From Anaeramoeba flamelloides (Eukaryota; Metamonada; Anaeramoebidae), in contig JANTQA010000023.1 in the NCBI GenBank assembly GCA_027625915.1, positions 3,410,001-3,474,000 of the forward strand: a stretch of 64,000 nt of DNA. The letters are read 5' to 3'. Numbering within the stretch: position 1 is the stretch's first letter; each line of letters starts with the position of its first letter. This document shows, piece by piece, positions 11,226 to 23,900 of this stretch. The position numbers and the translations under genes are program-made. The notes below the pieces were generated by a model. That model was not told the origin of the DNA and searched no databases. It was given only the letters and a program-made list of their open reading frames with translations.

Positions 11226-12543
11226 TTATTTTTTTTTAATATTTTCACAAACATTAAAATCAAATTTGGCAAAAAATTTTTCTCCACTAGCCTGGTGGGT
11301 TACAACAAAAGATGTTTCAGCAGATTTAAAAACCATTGACATTTCAATATTAATTACTCTGGATTTTTTTTCTTTTTCTGTTAATAACTCAGGCTTTAAT
11401 GCAATTTTAAACTTGACATTTTTAGTTAAAATAATATCTTTTTCGTCGATGAAATATTCACGGTCTCTTTCCAAATCGATTAAAGTTTTAAAAATGGAAA
11501 TTTCCAATTCCCTTTTTTTATTCAAAGCCAGCCCATATTTAAAGGTGGCTTTAAATTTATTTTTCACCTTTTGCTCTTTCCAAATCACGGGCTGAAAGAT
11601 GCCATCTACAAAAAATTCCTTTCCAATTAGGATTTTCTCTCTCCCGTAATGCTTTTCAGGGTTATACTTTTTACAGACCTCAAAGCCAACGGTTTCGCCA
11701 TATTTCCTGAAGGAAATCATTGACGGGTGTTTGCCATATTTGACTGCGCCGCGTAGGACCGCGTCGCATGGCGAATTGGAATACTTGATGTCAAATTGCA
11801 TTTGTGTGCTCTTTGCCAATTTGCCAAAATTGCGCTCAATAATATCGCGGAAGATTTTGGATTGTGAAAAGCCACCAACTAATACAATCGTATCGACACC
11901 TGAAAGCACGTCCCTGTAGACCACCAGCAAATCGTCTAAATGCTGAACCAATTTTTTTAATGGCTTTTCAAAAAATTGATAAATTACTTTTTTTGGGATC
12001 ATTAATTTTTTTTTTCTTCTTCCCTTAATAAACAATTTTATTGTCTGATTATTTTGATTAAATTTCTCTACCAATTCCTCCAGAGTTAATTCCTTTTCTT
12101 CTTCTTCTTTTTGTTCTTCTTCTTTTTCCTTCTTAATTTTTAATTGCTGGACTAATTTTTTTTTTTGTTTTTGTTTTTCTTGTATTTTGAAAATATGCTC
12201 TTCGCTAATTTCAATTCCAACGCTGTCCTCTGAATTACACCAATCAGGCTCTCCTTGTATTTTAATATTTTCAATTTCTTCCATCAAGTAAATAAAATCC
12301 AACGGCGCACTCTGCGTCAAGTCTGGCTGTCCAAGAACTTGTGAAATGAATTCTAAAAAATACTGATCCACCTTTGTGGAGCCTATGGGCACACCACGGG
12401 GGGCTAATAATAATTCTAATTGATTTTTTGAATTATTAGACAACTCAACAGCAGTGATGTCAACAGTCCCGCCACCAGCGTCGACTATTAATGCTTTTAC
12501 ATTTGATTTTGTTTTATTTTTTGATTTTTTTGATTCATTACCT

Positions 12544-12578
<35 letters not shown>

Positions 12579-13319
12579 ATTGTCGTTGTTATTGCTGTTG
12601 TTGTTGTTGCTGCTGCTATTATTGTTGTTGCCCTTGTAGTTGTTGTTTTCTGCTTTCAATGAATTTGAATTAAAATAAGTGTCAATGCCCGCAGCTTCAG
12701 GTTCATAAATGACAAACAAACGATCTTCGTCGCCTTTTGGCAAGATCAAACCTGCTTCCTTTGCTAATACCCTCATTTTGTATTTGTACTCTTCTTTCCA
12801 GATCGCCGGTACAGATATTAACCAGAGAATCTCATTTTCTTTGAATGGTGTGCGCACAACAGGGTTTCTCGAGATGTTTTCCAAAACCTGCTTCTTGATT
12901 TCAACCAAAATGCTTTTTATCAAAAAAAATAATGGCGCCTTCATTCCGTTGTAAGAGACAACAGTTTCCTCTTCTCGATAAAGATTCATTTTGAAATCTG
13001 TAAACAGCTCATACCCGAATGCTAGATCGTCTTCATGTAAATCGCGATACCTTGTTATGGCCTTTGTTCCAAACAATTCAAATTCTAAATCCTCAAAGCC
13101 AATTTCAGACTCACGTTCATTTCCAATTTTCTGTTTTGATGAGTTGCCTCTTGGCTTGAATAGTATTGCAGTGTCGGTTTTAAGCCCATACTGATATGTT
13201 GGGCCGTAGATTTCAAAATCGGTTTTTTCATTTTTAGAGTCAATATTATTTGTAGTCAACGAATACGCATAACCACTTCGAGACGTTCCAAAATCTATTG
13301 CAGTTATGAACTTAATCAT
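11226..13319 (-). CDS. HSPA12-like Hsp70-family ATPase
   Basis: This is a member of the Hsp70/actin-fold ATPase superfamily closest in style to animal HSPA12A/B, whose substrates are poorly defined. The nucleotide-binding signatures are in order: phosphate-1 loop TAIDFGTSRSGYAYS near the N-terminus, phosphate-2 LIVDAGGGTVDITAVE at about residue 277-290, and adenosine motif VLVGGFSQSKIFRDII at about 475-490. The HSPA12-type wording continues as YGLKTDTAILFKPRG. An Asn-rich tract (about residues 226-260) and a Lys/Glu-rich tract interrupt the ATPase core. No canonical Hsp70 substrate-binding domain or C-terminal EEVD is present, as usual for HSPA12. I start at 13319 (MIKFITAIDFGTS) because the in-frame upstream Met at 13442 adds only a hydrophobic, low-complexity, non-conserved leader. 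The protein is then 697 residues. Confidence 0.85.
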
Positions 13320-13501
13320 AAATACAATTTTATGATTCTTGTTTTTTTGGGTGGAAAAGAAATAATACAGAAGAAAATGATAAAAAATGAAAGTGTCTAT
13401 TTTTGCATTTTTGTGTTTACTATTTTTGGGAGAAAATGCCATGAATTATAATTTCTTGAGTACAATTTGTATTGTAAAACTTGGAAATATATACTTCAAG
13501 G

Positions 13502-13662
13502 AATTTGAATAATAAAAGGGAAAAATTATCAATTCATTTTCATTTTGATTGACAAAATGAAAGATTTTCCTTTTAAAACTTTTTAACTTTGAAAACTACA
13601 TTTAAAAAAGAAAAAAATGGAAAATGCAGTAAAAAATTTTTTCTTTTAGTTATACAAATACC
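13502..13662. mobile_element. Small palindromic MITE, family D copy 2
   Basis: The left end ATTTGAATAATAAAAGGG with TTCATTTTCATTTT is inverted at the right as AAATGGAAAATGCAGT to ATACAAATACC. The size is about 160 bp, matching copy 1 in length and layout. It begins 183 bp upstream of the chosen HSPA12-like start, so it lies in that gene's promoter zone. Confidence 0.6.
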
Positions 13663-15028
13663 TTATACTTTTTAGTTGCCAATATACCGAAAAAGGTACC
13701 TACTTATATTTTTTTGAAAAAATGATGTTACCATTCTTGAAAAAAAAATTGCAAAATGTTAAAGATGGAAATAAGTTTTAATCGTGAAATAGTCATAAAA
13801 ATTTCTAATTTTCAAAAATTTTTTTACTTATTTTTTTGAATTTTAAACAAGAACCAAACAAAAAATTAGATTAGTTATTAGAATTATACTGAATCCAAAA
13901 GATCAATTTAAATCAATATTTAATCTTCTTAAATTGTCAATTTTTGAGATTTAACTATAAAGTATTACTTAAATTTCTATATATATATATAAACTCTTTT
14001 TCAAATAAAATGGCAAAGAAATTTTCAAGAATTATTCATAAATGAATCAAATTAATTGTAGTATCATTCTAAAAGACAATAAACCCTTTAAAACATAAAA
14101 AAATACACAAAAAAATATTTAAAAGTCATTAAAACAAAACAAGAAAAATTAAAATTAAATATGTTAAAAATTGAAATGTTCACTTTTATTTGAAATGAGA
14201 AATCTCGTTTTGTAAATTGTCAGGAAAAAAAAATTATAAAATCAATAAAAACCTTTGAACAAGGTGAATTGGAGAAAATTTCTTTACATTTTATTGAAAA
14301 GTTCTTTACACGTCAAATTTTTGTTCTTTAAAGTATCATTTTAAAGATAAAGCCAAAATTCATCTGAGTCTTTTGTTGGGTTTTTTTTTCTTTATTGCCT
14401 TTTTTCTTAGTTCCAAAAATCAATCCAATAATGGTATTTTTTTAATTCCTATATCTAGATCATTCGAAATCAAACTTGAACTATTTCCGTTTTTTTATTT
14501 ATGGATATTGATCAGTTGGAAAATGAAAAAAAAAAAACAAGATAAGAATAAACCAATTTGTAAATATTCTACCAGTATAAAACAAAAAATGAAAAAATTG
14601 ATAATTAAAATGAATATCACCAATAAGTAATTATCTTATTAACAATCAAATTCAATAGTATTGGTGGTTTGAGATGTATCCTCTTTTGTTTGAAAAAGAG
14701 TTTATATAAAATAAAAGAGATGATTAATCCAAATTTTAAAAAGTTTATTTTATTAAAATGAAAATACCATTTATTTTTAGAAAATTTTTAAAATAACATT
14801 TAATTCTTGAAATAACTTGTAAGAAATTCGTTATAAAATTAGAAATTAGCATTATTTTACTTCTTTAAACTTTTTTTCTAGAGAAAAATTTAAAAAGGAG
14901 GAAATTAAGATCTTTCAAACTTTATAACTCTTTGACATTTTCTATCATGTTTTACATCACAGCTATTTTCAATTAATAACATCTTAAAATAAATATCAAC
15001 AAATAATGTATTTTATAATGAGAACTTA

Positions 15029-15549
15029 CAGCCTTTCCAAATTATCCATATAATTTGATAGATATAGAAATTGACTTTTTTGTCTCTGTTAGACAGAAAC
15101 AAAAAAATCTTCGGTTATACACTATCATATATATTTTATGGTTTGACATTGGTTTTTTAAAAAATTTTCTTATTTGAAAGACTGAGAAAAAAACCTTTTT
15201 GTTTTTATCAAATAAATTCAAAAATTCAAAACAAAGCTTCCAAAGATCGAAGATCGAATTTGATGATTTCTTAGAAATGGTCTTGCCTTTTGATTTTAAG
15301 TTCTTTAGAAATTAAGGATCCACCAAAAACCTGAAAATTTTTCTGAATTATGGATCTTTTAAAAAGGTTTGTAGTAAAAAATTCAAATTTTATTTTTTTC
15401 TCTATTGGAAATTTTTGTTCTATTATAAAATTTCACTGTTTGTAATAGGCGATCACATAACCATAAAATCCTACCATAAAAAGGAAAGTGTGAGATAGAA
15501 AATGAATTTTCTCTTTATCATAGATTTCACGGTAAAGTTGGAACGGCTG
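15029..15549. mobile_element. TA-flanked MITE, family F copy 2 (diverged)
   Basis: The ends read CAGCCTTTCCAAATT (left) and, inverted, CAGCCGTTCCAACTT (right), each flanked by TA. The right arm continues with ACCGTGAAAT, also present in both arms of the 58527-58920 element. The rest of the arms has diverged. The length is 521 bp and there is no coding frame. Confidence 0.6.
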
Positions 15550-15780
15550 TATCAAATGCAATAAGAAAATTTCAGATTCAAACAAAAATACAAATAATAA
15601 TAAAATTTAGTTTATTGTCTGTTTGTTTTCCAAATCAAATAATTACCAAATTCTTAATAACTTTATTATGATTCAAAAACGAATTGAGAATCTAAAATAT
15701 AATTTTTCTTAATGGATTCTAAAACTGAAAAAAAAAAAAAAAAAATGATAAACAGAATAAAATAAAAAGATATCGAATTA

Positions 15781-18700
15781 TTAATATTTCCAATCTGGTG
15801 AAACTGTATTAGCCCAAGAAAATTTTTCGATTAATTTTTGTGAATATATTTTTTTAATTGGCAATTGGTATTTTTTCGTCCAAGAAAAAATGATTCTCGG
15901 ATCAATGTAATTAATTTTTGATGTGCCTAAAGCAATACCTTTTAAATTTTCTTTGGATTTTTTGTTTTGTTCCAATTTAAGTATTTTTTTTTCGATTGTT
16001 TTTTTTTTTTTTTTTAATTGTTCTACAGTATAGGTTTTTTCAATTTTTTCAATTTCATCATTATTTTCGCTTACCTTATCCAAATCTTTACTATTTTCAA
16101 TAATATTTTTATCTGTTTTTTTATTGTTTCCTAATTTTTCTGTTTCTTTCTGTTTGCTTTTATTGTTCATATCATCATCGGTTTCGTCGTCGTCGTCATC
16201 GTCATCATCGTCATCACCACCATCAGCTTCGTTACTTTTTCTTTTTCGAATTAAATCTTCATCAGTTATCTTCTTTTTTTTCTTCTTGATTTCTTCAAAT
16301 CGAACTAATTCTTTGTTACTGTTGATATGTGAATTAAATAATTCTAATTCGGTTTTTAAATTCTCTAATTTAAGATTAATGGTTTCAAGTTGTTTGCCAA
16401 AACTTTTTGGAATGCTTCTCTGGTGATTACAAAGAATTGCCACTTTTCTATTTGACTCTTGAAAAAAATCTAACATTTGAATTGGATCTAAATTTTCTGG
16501 CATTCTTTTTAATTCTTGAAAGAGTGTATAACTTGCATTAAAGGTTCTAAAAACTTTTGCAGATAATGACGGCATTAGTGATTTTAGATATTTATTTAAG
16601 GAACCAAGTGTAATGAAATCAAAAACCTTTTCTTTCTTTCGTTTCTTATATACAAATTTTTTGAGATTTTCCCAAACGTGTTTATTATTTATTTTCATCT
16701 TTTTGACATATCTCATCGAGTCTTTCCCTAAAAAATCAAAACATAAAAAATTTCCCCTTTTTTGTTTTTTCAATTTTATATGTTCAACTCTTAATGTTGT
16801 ACATCCAACTGTGTCGGCAGATGTTTTTAAATTTTTTTCTCCACCACCTCTAATTGCTAATTTATCAATTATCCAAAGAGCTGTTCCTAATTGTCTTTTT
16901 GTTTTTTTCCTACTTTGCATTTTTTTTTCGTAATCTTTCCTGATTTTACCAATATACTTTTTTAATTTTCTGGCCTTTTCATATTTTTCCATATCGTTTG
17001 ATTTATGAAACGATGAGTCTTGCGAAAAAAATACATATTTTTTGGTTTTAAGATTAGGCTCAATCCATTTTGCAATCCAAATCGAATTATTCTGGTGAAC
17101 GATTTCTTTCCATTCCCCCCCGTTAGGTGGTGTTGGTACTTTTATATTTGGAAAAAAAAATGAAAAAGTATAATATGTTGAAGTGTTAAAAACATAATCA
17201 AGTTACATTTAATTGAGATATAAACTAAAATTTGAATGTTTATACTCGGTTTTGATCATTGACACATGGTGTTTTTAATATTTGGAACAAATAAAAGATT
17301 ATTATTTCTTTTAGAAATATTTTTCTTTTTCGTTTTTTTTTTTTCTTTTTTTGAAGTTAAATTTTTCTTTTTTTAAAAAAAGTCAAAAAAAAAAAAAAAG
17401 TGCTTAAAAAATAGAAAGAAACATGAAGAAAAATTGAGACAATGCAATGTCTTATAATATGTATTAAATTATTTGCAAAAAAAATATTTTTGTTAAACTT
17501 ATATTCTGTGAAAGTTCAGAAATGAATAATCCATAATGCACATTTCAAAAATTGTGTTTCACTTTTTTTTAGATTTTGTTTTATTTTTTTTAATTTTTGA
17601 AATATCAAGATTTTAATAAACTCCATTTCACTAAAAGGTTCTCAGCCAAAAATGAAAAATTTACTTTTTTTTTTTTTCAAGAATCAACAAACTTATGATT
17701 GTTTAGAAATAAGAGAAATAATACACTTTCAATTAGAGTTGAGATTCATAAAAGACATACCTGAACAAAGTTAAAATTTTTGAGCTACTTTCATTGGGAA
17801 CGTCTCTTACAAAATTATTCAATTTCTTTAGGAAAATTAAAATTGTTGATAATAAGATTTTTTAATTGTAAATGTATGAATTTTAAAAGAACATACAACG
17901 CTTCTCTTTTCTTAATGTTAATTTGGAGTTTCAAATATTTTTTTTTTTCAAATTTACTTTTAAAAAAAAAAAAAAAAAAAAAAAGGAAAAAGAAAACAAA
18001 ATACAAAAAAAAAATTGACAAAATTAGAAAAAATGATTTTGATCTAAAAATTGAAATTTTATTTTGAGAAGAATAATGAATTAAACTCGGAGAATATGTT
18101 CTATTTATTCAATAAAACTGGGCCCCTTTGACTGAAAAAGAGTTTAGTTTATAATAATAAAAAGTGAAATATTAATAAGATTCAATAATTAGTTGTTCTT
18201 GAATACTAAAAAAGAATTTTTTTTTTTTTCAATTTATTATTTTGGGTGAGCCACAATTTTTGAAATAGAGTTTATTTTTGAAAAGTATAATATTAGATAC
18301 TATTACTAAAATAAAGAAGATTTGATAATGTTAATCCAGAAAAGATTTAGATTTTTGAAGAAAAAAAGTTAAAGAGTGCCCAATTTTTATTGGGTGTTTA
18401 TGATTATTTTTAAACATGGTGATTCAATTTTCTTAAAAAAATGATGAGTGGGCTTTGTTTTAGTGAGTGATTTATGAGTTTCTGTGATTTCTGTGACTTT
18501 TTTCCTCAAAAATTCATTTTTCATTTGTAATTGTTTTTGTAATAACTTCTTTTTCCATCATAACTCGGAAAATTTTTTCAAAAAAAAATCTCTAAATTTT
18601 GTATTTTTGAAATACACTCATATAATAAACATTTTTACTCATAACAATTTTGAAAAAACGTTTACAACTTTATTAGATATTAATGGGAATTGAAAAAAAA

Positions 18701-21390
18701 AATGAAAATTTTCAGTAATATTTTTTTCATTTTTAATTGTAAAATTTTTCAAATTTTTATTTGAACTAGCTGGAGAGATTATTTTAATATATTTTTTAAT
18801 AGTCTAAAAAGAATCGTATTTTTCAATTTCAAAATAAAATCAAATATTTATTTCAAAAGATATCACTAAATTAAATTGAAAAAATGATTTTTTTTAAGTG
18901 TTTTGGAATATTTTTTATTATTTTATTTTTTTTTTATGTTTAATTTTTAATAAATATTCCCGATTTTTTTCCACAAATTTTTTTAACATTTATTATTTTT
19001 TCTTTCTTAATGTTCAATCAAAAGTTCATTCGTTGTAATTTATTTCAATAAAAAAATCAACCCCAAAAATAGGTCTTTTTTCAAAAGTCAGTAATTTTGA
19101 AAAAGGAGGTATTCAAATCTTAATGGGTTTAATAGCTATCTTTTCTTAATTGACAGAAAATTATTATAACTTCGGAAAAAATAATTTATAAAAGATGTAT
19201 AACTGAAATCCAATATGTAGTTTTTGCCAACTTTAATTTTCAGAATTTGTTTTTTCCTTGTAGTGATGTTTCTAAGAAAAAAGAATGAAATAATTTTAAA
19301 TAAGGGATTTGTATGAATTATGTATCCAATTCAAAGAAATCAAATTTTCACAAACTATTTTGAGTGAGAGAGATGAAACAAACAATTTTTTTTATTGAAA
19401 AAATTTATATTTAGGTTTGATCGTTAATTATGTTGTTAATAAATTGAAAATTAGTTTTCGGGTAAAAAGAAAATTAGAAAACAAAAACAAATTTTCGAAA
19501 ATTGTAAATCAAGCAACCATACAGGTAAAAATGAATAGAATGACAAAAGATTAAAATTTGGGGAGGTTAACGAATAGAAAAAACCGTTTGAGTAGAAATC
19601 AATAAACTAATATAGTTTGTACACTGTTTAACGCACCCTCTAATTTTTCAAATAAAACGTACACAAAAATCTTTTTTTTAAGATACAATTCTTTTAGATA
19701 AGGCTCATATTTTTTTTTTTATTCTTATTGGAGTTGAAAAAAAAAATAGAGATCTGACCAATCTTATTTTGTGAGTTATTGGTTTTTTTTTTGTGCCTTA
19801 TTTTGATTATTATTTTGTGTCTTATATGTGATCTTATAGTGTGTGATAAAAAGTCCTAGGGCTATAATGTTTTTTTCTTTTTTTTCTTTTCTCGGCTTTT
19901 TAAAGCCAAACAAAATATTAAATAAAGCCGTTATGGGGTATGTGTGTATCAAAGCGTTATTGGATTATGTTCTTACAACAAAAACAAAACATTAACTCGG
20001 GGGCTAGTTTTAAGTGTTATTATAGTTTGAGTACTTATTTGAAAATCTATCAATCAAACAAACCCTTTAAGGTTTTATTATACTATCAAGACTTTTTCAA
20101 AAAATTACGATTTTACAAAAAAAGATAGAATTTACTTATTGAATTTTTTCCAATATTTATTGTAATATCTTCTGGTCTGATTCGGGCTTTAACCTTTCCT
20201 GTGAATGGGTGTTTACCTCTACCTCGAAATAATCCAGGTGGTTCAACTCGAAAATTACCAATTTTTTCTTTTCTGCCATCTACCATTGCATATTTATATT
20301 TTTGGACTTTTTCTTCTCTTTCTTCCTTCAGAATCTTTTTCTCCACACGGTCCATGTTTTTTCGTTTCATTTTCCGAAGCTCTGACTGATCATCCAAATG
20401 TTTTTTAATTAAACTAAAATCACAAAACTCAAATTTTTGAATAATATGCCTTTCATCCAAAATTTTCTTGAAATCTTGAAAAAAGTTTTTTTTGAAAAGT
20501 GGTGTATCGCATTGCTGTCCAATGCATTTAGCATACATGGTTGCACATTCTTCTTGGCGGGGGGTTAATTCAACAGGTTGCCCTTTGTATAACAATTTTA
20601 TACCATGTGGCTCATATTCAGGGGGGAAAAGTACCCCGTTATGGCTTAAGGTTACCCACTTCCATCCTTTTTTTAAATTGATTTTGACAAATTCCTCCGT
20701 TAAAGTGATCTCCTTTGAGCCCAAATTTTGAGGGAATTCAATTTTAATATCTTGTTTAAAATTTGATTCAAGAAGAGAAAATAATGAAGGACTATTATTT
20801 TGTTTTATTTCGGATTGTAAATTTTCATTTGGTTTTTCTATTTTAATTTCTTTTTCTTTTTCTTTTTCTCTTTCTTTTTCTCTTTCGTTTTCTTTTTCGT
20901 TTTCTTTTTCTTTTTCTTTTTCAATTTCTTTTTCAATTTCTTTTTCTTTTTCTTTTTCGTTTTCAATTTCTTTTTTTTTATTGCTAATTGTCAAATTTTT
21001 GGTTTTTTGAATTGTATTTTTTAATTTGGTTGTATTTGGAGAATCAAAAGTAGAATGAAGTAAAGAAACACCTAAGTGCTTTTTTTTATTCTTCTTTCTA
21101 TGATTAAATCTTGTTCTTTTTTCATTGAAAGTCATTTTGGTTTCCTTTTTTTCTTTTTGCTTTTGCTTTGGTTTTTTATTATTCGTGACCTGATTATTTA
21201 AAAGATCACTTAGACTGAAAATTGGTTTTGGTACTGAATTTTCGAGATTATTTATTTGCAATTCGTCTTTAATGTTTATATTTTGTGTGGTTGGGAGGTG
21301 TGTTAAGAGAAGAGATGAAAGGGATTCAGAACTTTGTTGTTCATTGTTTGTTGCTTTGAAATTTATTAAAGAACTTAAACTGTTGTTCAT
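15781..21390 (-). CDS. TOP1: DNA topoisomerase I (type IB), two exons
   Basis: Type IB topoisomerase nicks one DNA strand through a 3'-phosphotyrosine and relaxes supercoils ahead of polymerases in the nucleus. Exon 1 (20136-21390) gives a Lys/Glu-rich N-terminal region (EKEKEK tract) and the core start: GVLFPPEYEPHGIKLLYKG, NFFQDFKKIL, EPPGLFRGRGKHP, IRPEDITINIGKNS. Exon 2 (15781-17138) resumes IPTPPNGGEWKEIVH. The catalytic set is complete: Arg515 (LAIRGGGEK), Lys557 (FDFLGKDS), Arg616 (AKVFRTFNAS), His657 (ILCNHQR) and Tyr829 (LGTSKINYIDPR, codon 15907-15909). A variable Lys/Asp-rich linker separates core and C-terminal domain. The junction uses donor GTAAAT and acceptor AAAAG in frame. 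The predicted length is 870 residues, longer than the 765 of the human enzyme because of low-complexity insertions. It looks fully functional. Confidence 0.95.
17139..20135 (-). other. 2,997 bp intron of topoisomerase I, containing a MITE
   Basis: Splicing from 20135 to 17139 joins two conserved blocks of topoisomerase I without loss of frame. The intron has no coding content that I can see. It carries a family B element at 17613-18150 and many homopolymer runs, such as 17960-17982. It is more than ten times the length of the short introns in the window. Confidence 0.85.
17613..18150. mobile_element. GGGCCC-ended MITE, family B copy 2 (inside topoisomerase I intron)
   Basis: The left end TAATAAACTCCATTTCACT continues AAAAGGTTCTCAG; the right end is CTGGGCCCCTTTGACTGAAA then AAGAGTTTAG. 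These are imperfect inverses of each other and match the ends of the element at 6765. The interior matches the copies at 54690 and 55201: AAAATGAAAAATTTACTTTT, GTTTAGAAATAAGAGAAATA, TTTTTAATTGTAAATGTATG, GTTAATTTGGAGTTTCAA and GAAGAATAATGAA occur in the same order. No coding frame is present. Confidence 0.75.
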
Positions 21391-22364
21391 CGTTTGTTTT
21401 ATTGTTGTTTAAAATGGGATAAGGAACTACAAAAAGATAGGTTGACTAGTTAATATAACACACTAAGTTATATTTTTTTCTTTTAAAATAGGAGTCTCCT
21501 TTGAGAATTAGTTTTTGTGTTTTTGGATTGAAGAAATTTAAGCAAATGCAAACTGAAAAAAAATAAAATGAAAAATCTGATCTTCAGTCGATTTTTGATA
21601 ACAATTCTGATCTATTATTTTTTTAACACTTTATTCTGCTAAAACCACAACAGATCTTATCAATTTTATTTTGATTTTTAATTTTTTGGATTACGAACTG
21701 AATTTTTTTCAAAACCTTGTTAATCACCAAAAAAACATTTTCAAACAATGAAAAACTCTAAATAACAAAAGATTCTGGATATTTTCCAAAAAGTTAACAT
21801 TTCAAATTTCCATCATTTGATTTAATAGACAATAATTCCAACAGAAGTGTATCATAGCATTTCCTATAATGCTATTTTTTGATTTCTCTTTTTGAATAAG
21901 GCCGGAAAACCGAATTTCTAAATATGATTTTCAAAAGGTTTGAGGTTTGAGGTTAGAGCAGAGGGAAATGGAAAAAAAGAATTATTTTATATTTGCAGTT
22001 TCTTTTGTGATTTTGAGTCTCTATGGTGTGTTTTGAAATTGATTATTTAATTAGTAGTTCTCTTGAAAATGAATTTTTTAAAAATCTGTTTACTTTTTGT
22101 TTGAGAAGTTCACGAATGTTGAATTAATGGAGAGGGGTTAATAGACTTTGAATCAAAATTAATGGATTTTTATTAAGACTTGGCTTTATTTCAATTTTTT
22201 AAAAATTATCGAAAAAGTCAGTTGACAAAAGCTGATAAATTGGAAAATATTCATTAGAATCTTATTCTGTGTTGTTGTCCTTTCAAAAAAAAAACAAAAA
22301 AGAATGTGTGTTTGACAGCCCTTAAAATAAAAAAGTTTTTTTCTTTAAAAAACATACATTAAAA

Positions 22365-22572
22365 CCCTAGTACCAGTATAAAGGCAATAAATGGACATTA
22401 TTTATAAAATTAACTTTTTTGGAAAATCTTCAAGTAATAGTTGTGAACCAATTATTTGGATAGGTTTAAATAGTAATAATTTTTATATTTCAGAAACCTT
22501 TTATTCTTGGGGGTTTTGAAAAAGGGTTTTAAAAAAAAATGGCCATTTTTTTCTCATATACTGGTATCGGGG
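22365..22572. mobile_element. Small inverted-repeat element with CCCTAGTACCAGTATA ends
   Basis: CCCTAGTACCAGTATA on the left is inverted on the right as TATACTGGTATCGGGG, with two mismatches in 16. The 208 bp interior is noncoding. The flanks do not show a clear target duplication. It is a single copy in this window, so the family assignment is open. Confidence 0.55.
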
Positions 22573-22581
22573 ATTTAACTT

Positions 22582-22625
22582 GGATTTGAAAATAAAAATG
22601 GAAAAGAATTTCACTTCATTTTCTT
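22582..22625. repeat. Half of a family D palindromic element
   Basis: GGATTTGAAAATAAAAATGG with TTTCACTTCATTTTC matches the left arm of the family D elements. No matching inverted arm was seen downstream, so this is either a fragment or a chance AT-rich match. Confidence 0.4.
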
Positions 22626-23211
22626 ATATTTCTCTACTTTTTAACCAATAAATAGTTCGAAGAAATAATTTTTAATTTATGTCCTCCTTTTTTTTTTTTT
22701 ATTTTTTTACTACTATATTGCGATTATGGATCTAGTAATAACAAACATTAAAAATCGATTACTTTTTTCTTTATCATAAGTAATATAATGCTCTGAAGTT
22801 TAATTTGTAAAAAAAAAATTATAAAATAAAAAAATAATTAAACTTTATATTTTACAATAAAAATTTAAAAAAAAAATAATGAAATAAATATATCTTTTTT
22901 AAAATAAAGAATCAAAACCTAAATAAAAAAATGAAAAAATTTATTTGTAACACCACAGGAATAGCACAAAAAATGTGGTAACTTTTTATTTCAACTACTT
23001 TGGTTTTTTGAAATTATTCCAGATTTGGAAGCTATTTAAAAGATCAAAATCCAATAACTTGAAAACAAAAGTGTTTAATATGAAAACTTTAAAAACCTTT
23101 ATCTATTTATTGAGATAAAAGAGTAACTAAAGAAAATTTACTAAATAAAAAAAAATTGTAAAACTTTCAATTCAAACACCTTAATGGATTAGCATCGCCC
23201 CAGATTTCTTT

Positions 23212-23900
23212 ATAATCAAAGTATGTTGTAATTGGGTGAAAATGATATTAGTGTACCATGGCTCAAAGACCTCAAATAGCTCTGAAAAATCTATTATAAA
23301 TCTTATTAGATAATAAATTATTAATTTTTTTACTAATGATCAAAATTAAAAAAGTTTTTAATTCCTTTTCCAAATCTAAAAATAGAAACTCCAAAATACA
23401 GTATTCTGGTATTTAATAATTTAGATTTAGAACTTCCAAAAGTAACTATTTTTATAATTTTTTGAATTTGAAATATTGCCCAATAATCATCAGCATAAAA
23501 ACACAATGACTGATTAATTTTGGATATTTTATGATAAAGAGAATTGTATCATGGATATATTTCCATGATTTGAGAAATAATTTGTCAACAAAATTTATTC
23601 GTTAATTATTTAATTTTTTCAAAAAAAAACGAATTTTTTAGTAACTAATCTACATTTCGCCAAAAATTTAAGAAATATATTTTGTGACTTTATAGTCTGA
23701 ATATTGATAATTCAACCTTTAAAATTTAGGGCGAAATGCAGATTTTATTCAGAAATTGTTGGGTTTTTTACTAATACATAGATCATTTTTAATTGATGAC
23801 GATCAACAAATATTACTTCTTGACTAATCGATTTTTTAGAGACATTTGAATCATGTACCACTAATGTAGTTAGGTACAATAACAACCTACTTTGATTATG
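23212..23900. mobile_element. Inverted-repeat element with about 64 bp arms
   Basis: ATAATCAAAGTATGTTGT at the left is inverted at the right (AACAACCTACTTTGATTAT). The inner part ATTAGTGTACCATG matches CATGTACCACTAAT. The arms span about 23212-23275 and 23837-23900. A second, shorter inverted pair, CTACATTTCGCC with GGCGAAATGCAG, lies inside at about 23650-23742. There is no coding frame. The outer boundary may extend some 20 bp further on each side. Confidence 0.65.

Larger units (their letters stand above)
13320..15780. other. Intergenic region between HSPA12-like gene and topoisomerase I, no gene
   Basis: The region holds the HSPA12-like promoter and the 3' flank of topoisomerase I. Repeats recognised are a small palindromic MITE (13502-13662) just upstream of the Hsp70-like start and a TA-flanked element (15029-15549). 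No other coding sequence is supported. Confidence 0.65.

Noticed and set aside
11078-11287. Minus-strand frame reading through the CA/TA microsatellite
   Set aside because: Its sequence is a translation of the simple repeat (Val-Cys and Tyr-Ile runs) and it overlaps the real Hsp70-like C-terminus in another frame.
12454-12673. Leu-rich and Cys-rich plus-strand frames
   Set aside because: They are antisense readings of the Asn codon repeat of the Hsp70-like gene.
13317-13442. Longer HSPA12-like start at 13442
   Set aside because: The extra 41 residues are hydrophobic and low complexity, and the conserved ATPase fold begins directly after the Met at 13319.
22952-22980. CCACA/TGTGG hairpin as a regulatory RNA element
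   Set aside because: The stem is only about six pairs and the loop has no distinguishing feature; chance is a sufficient explanation.
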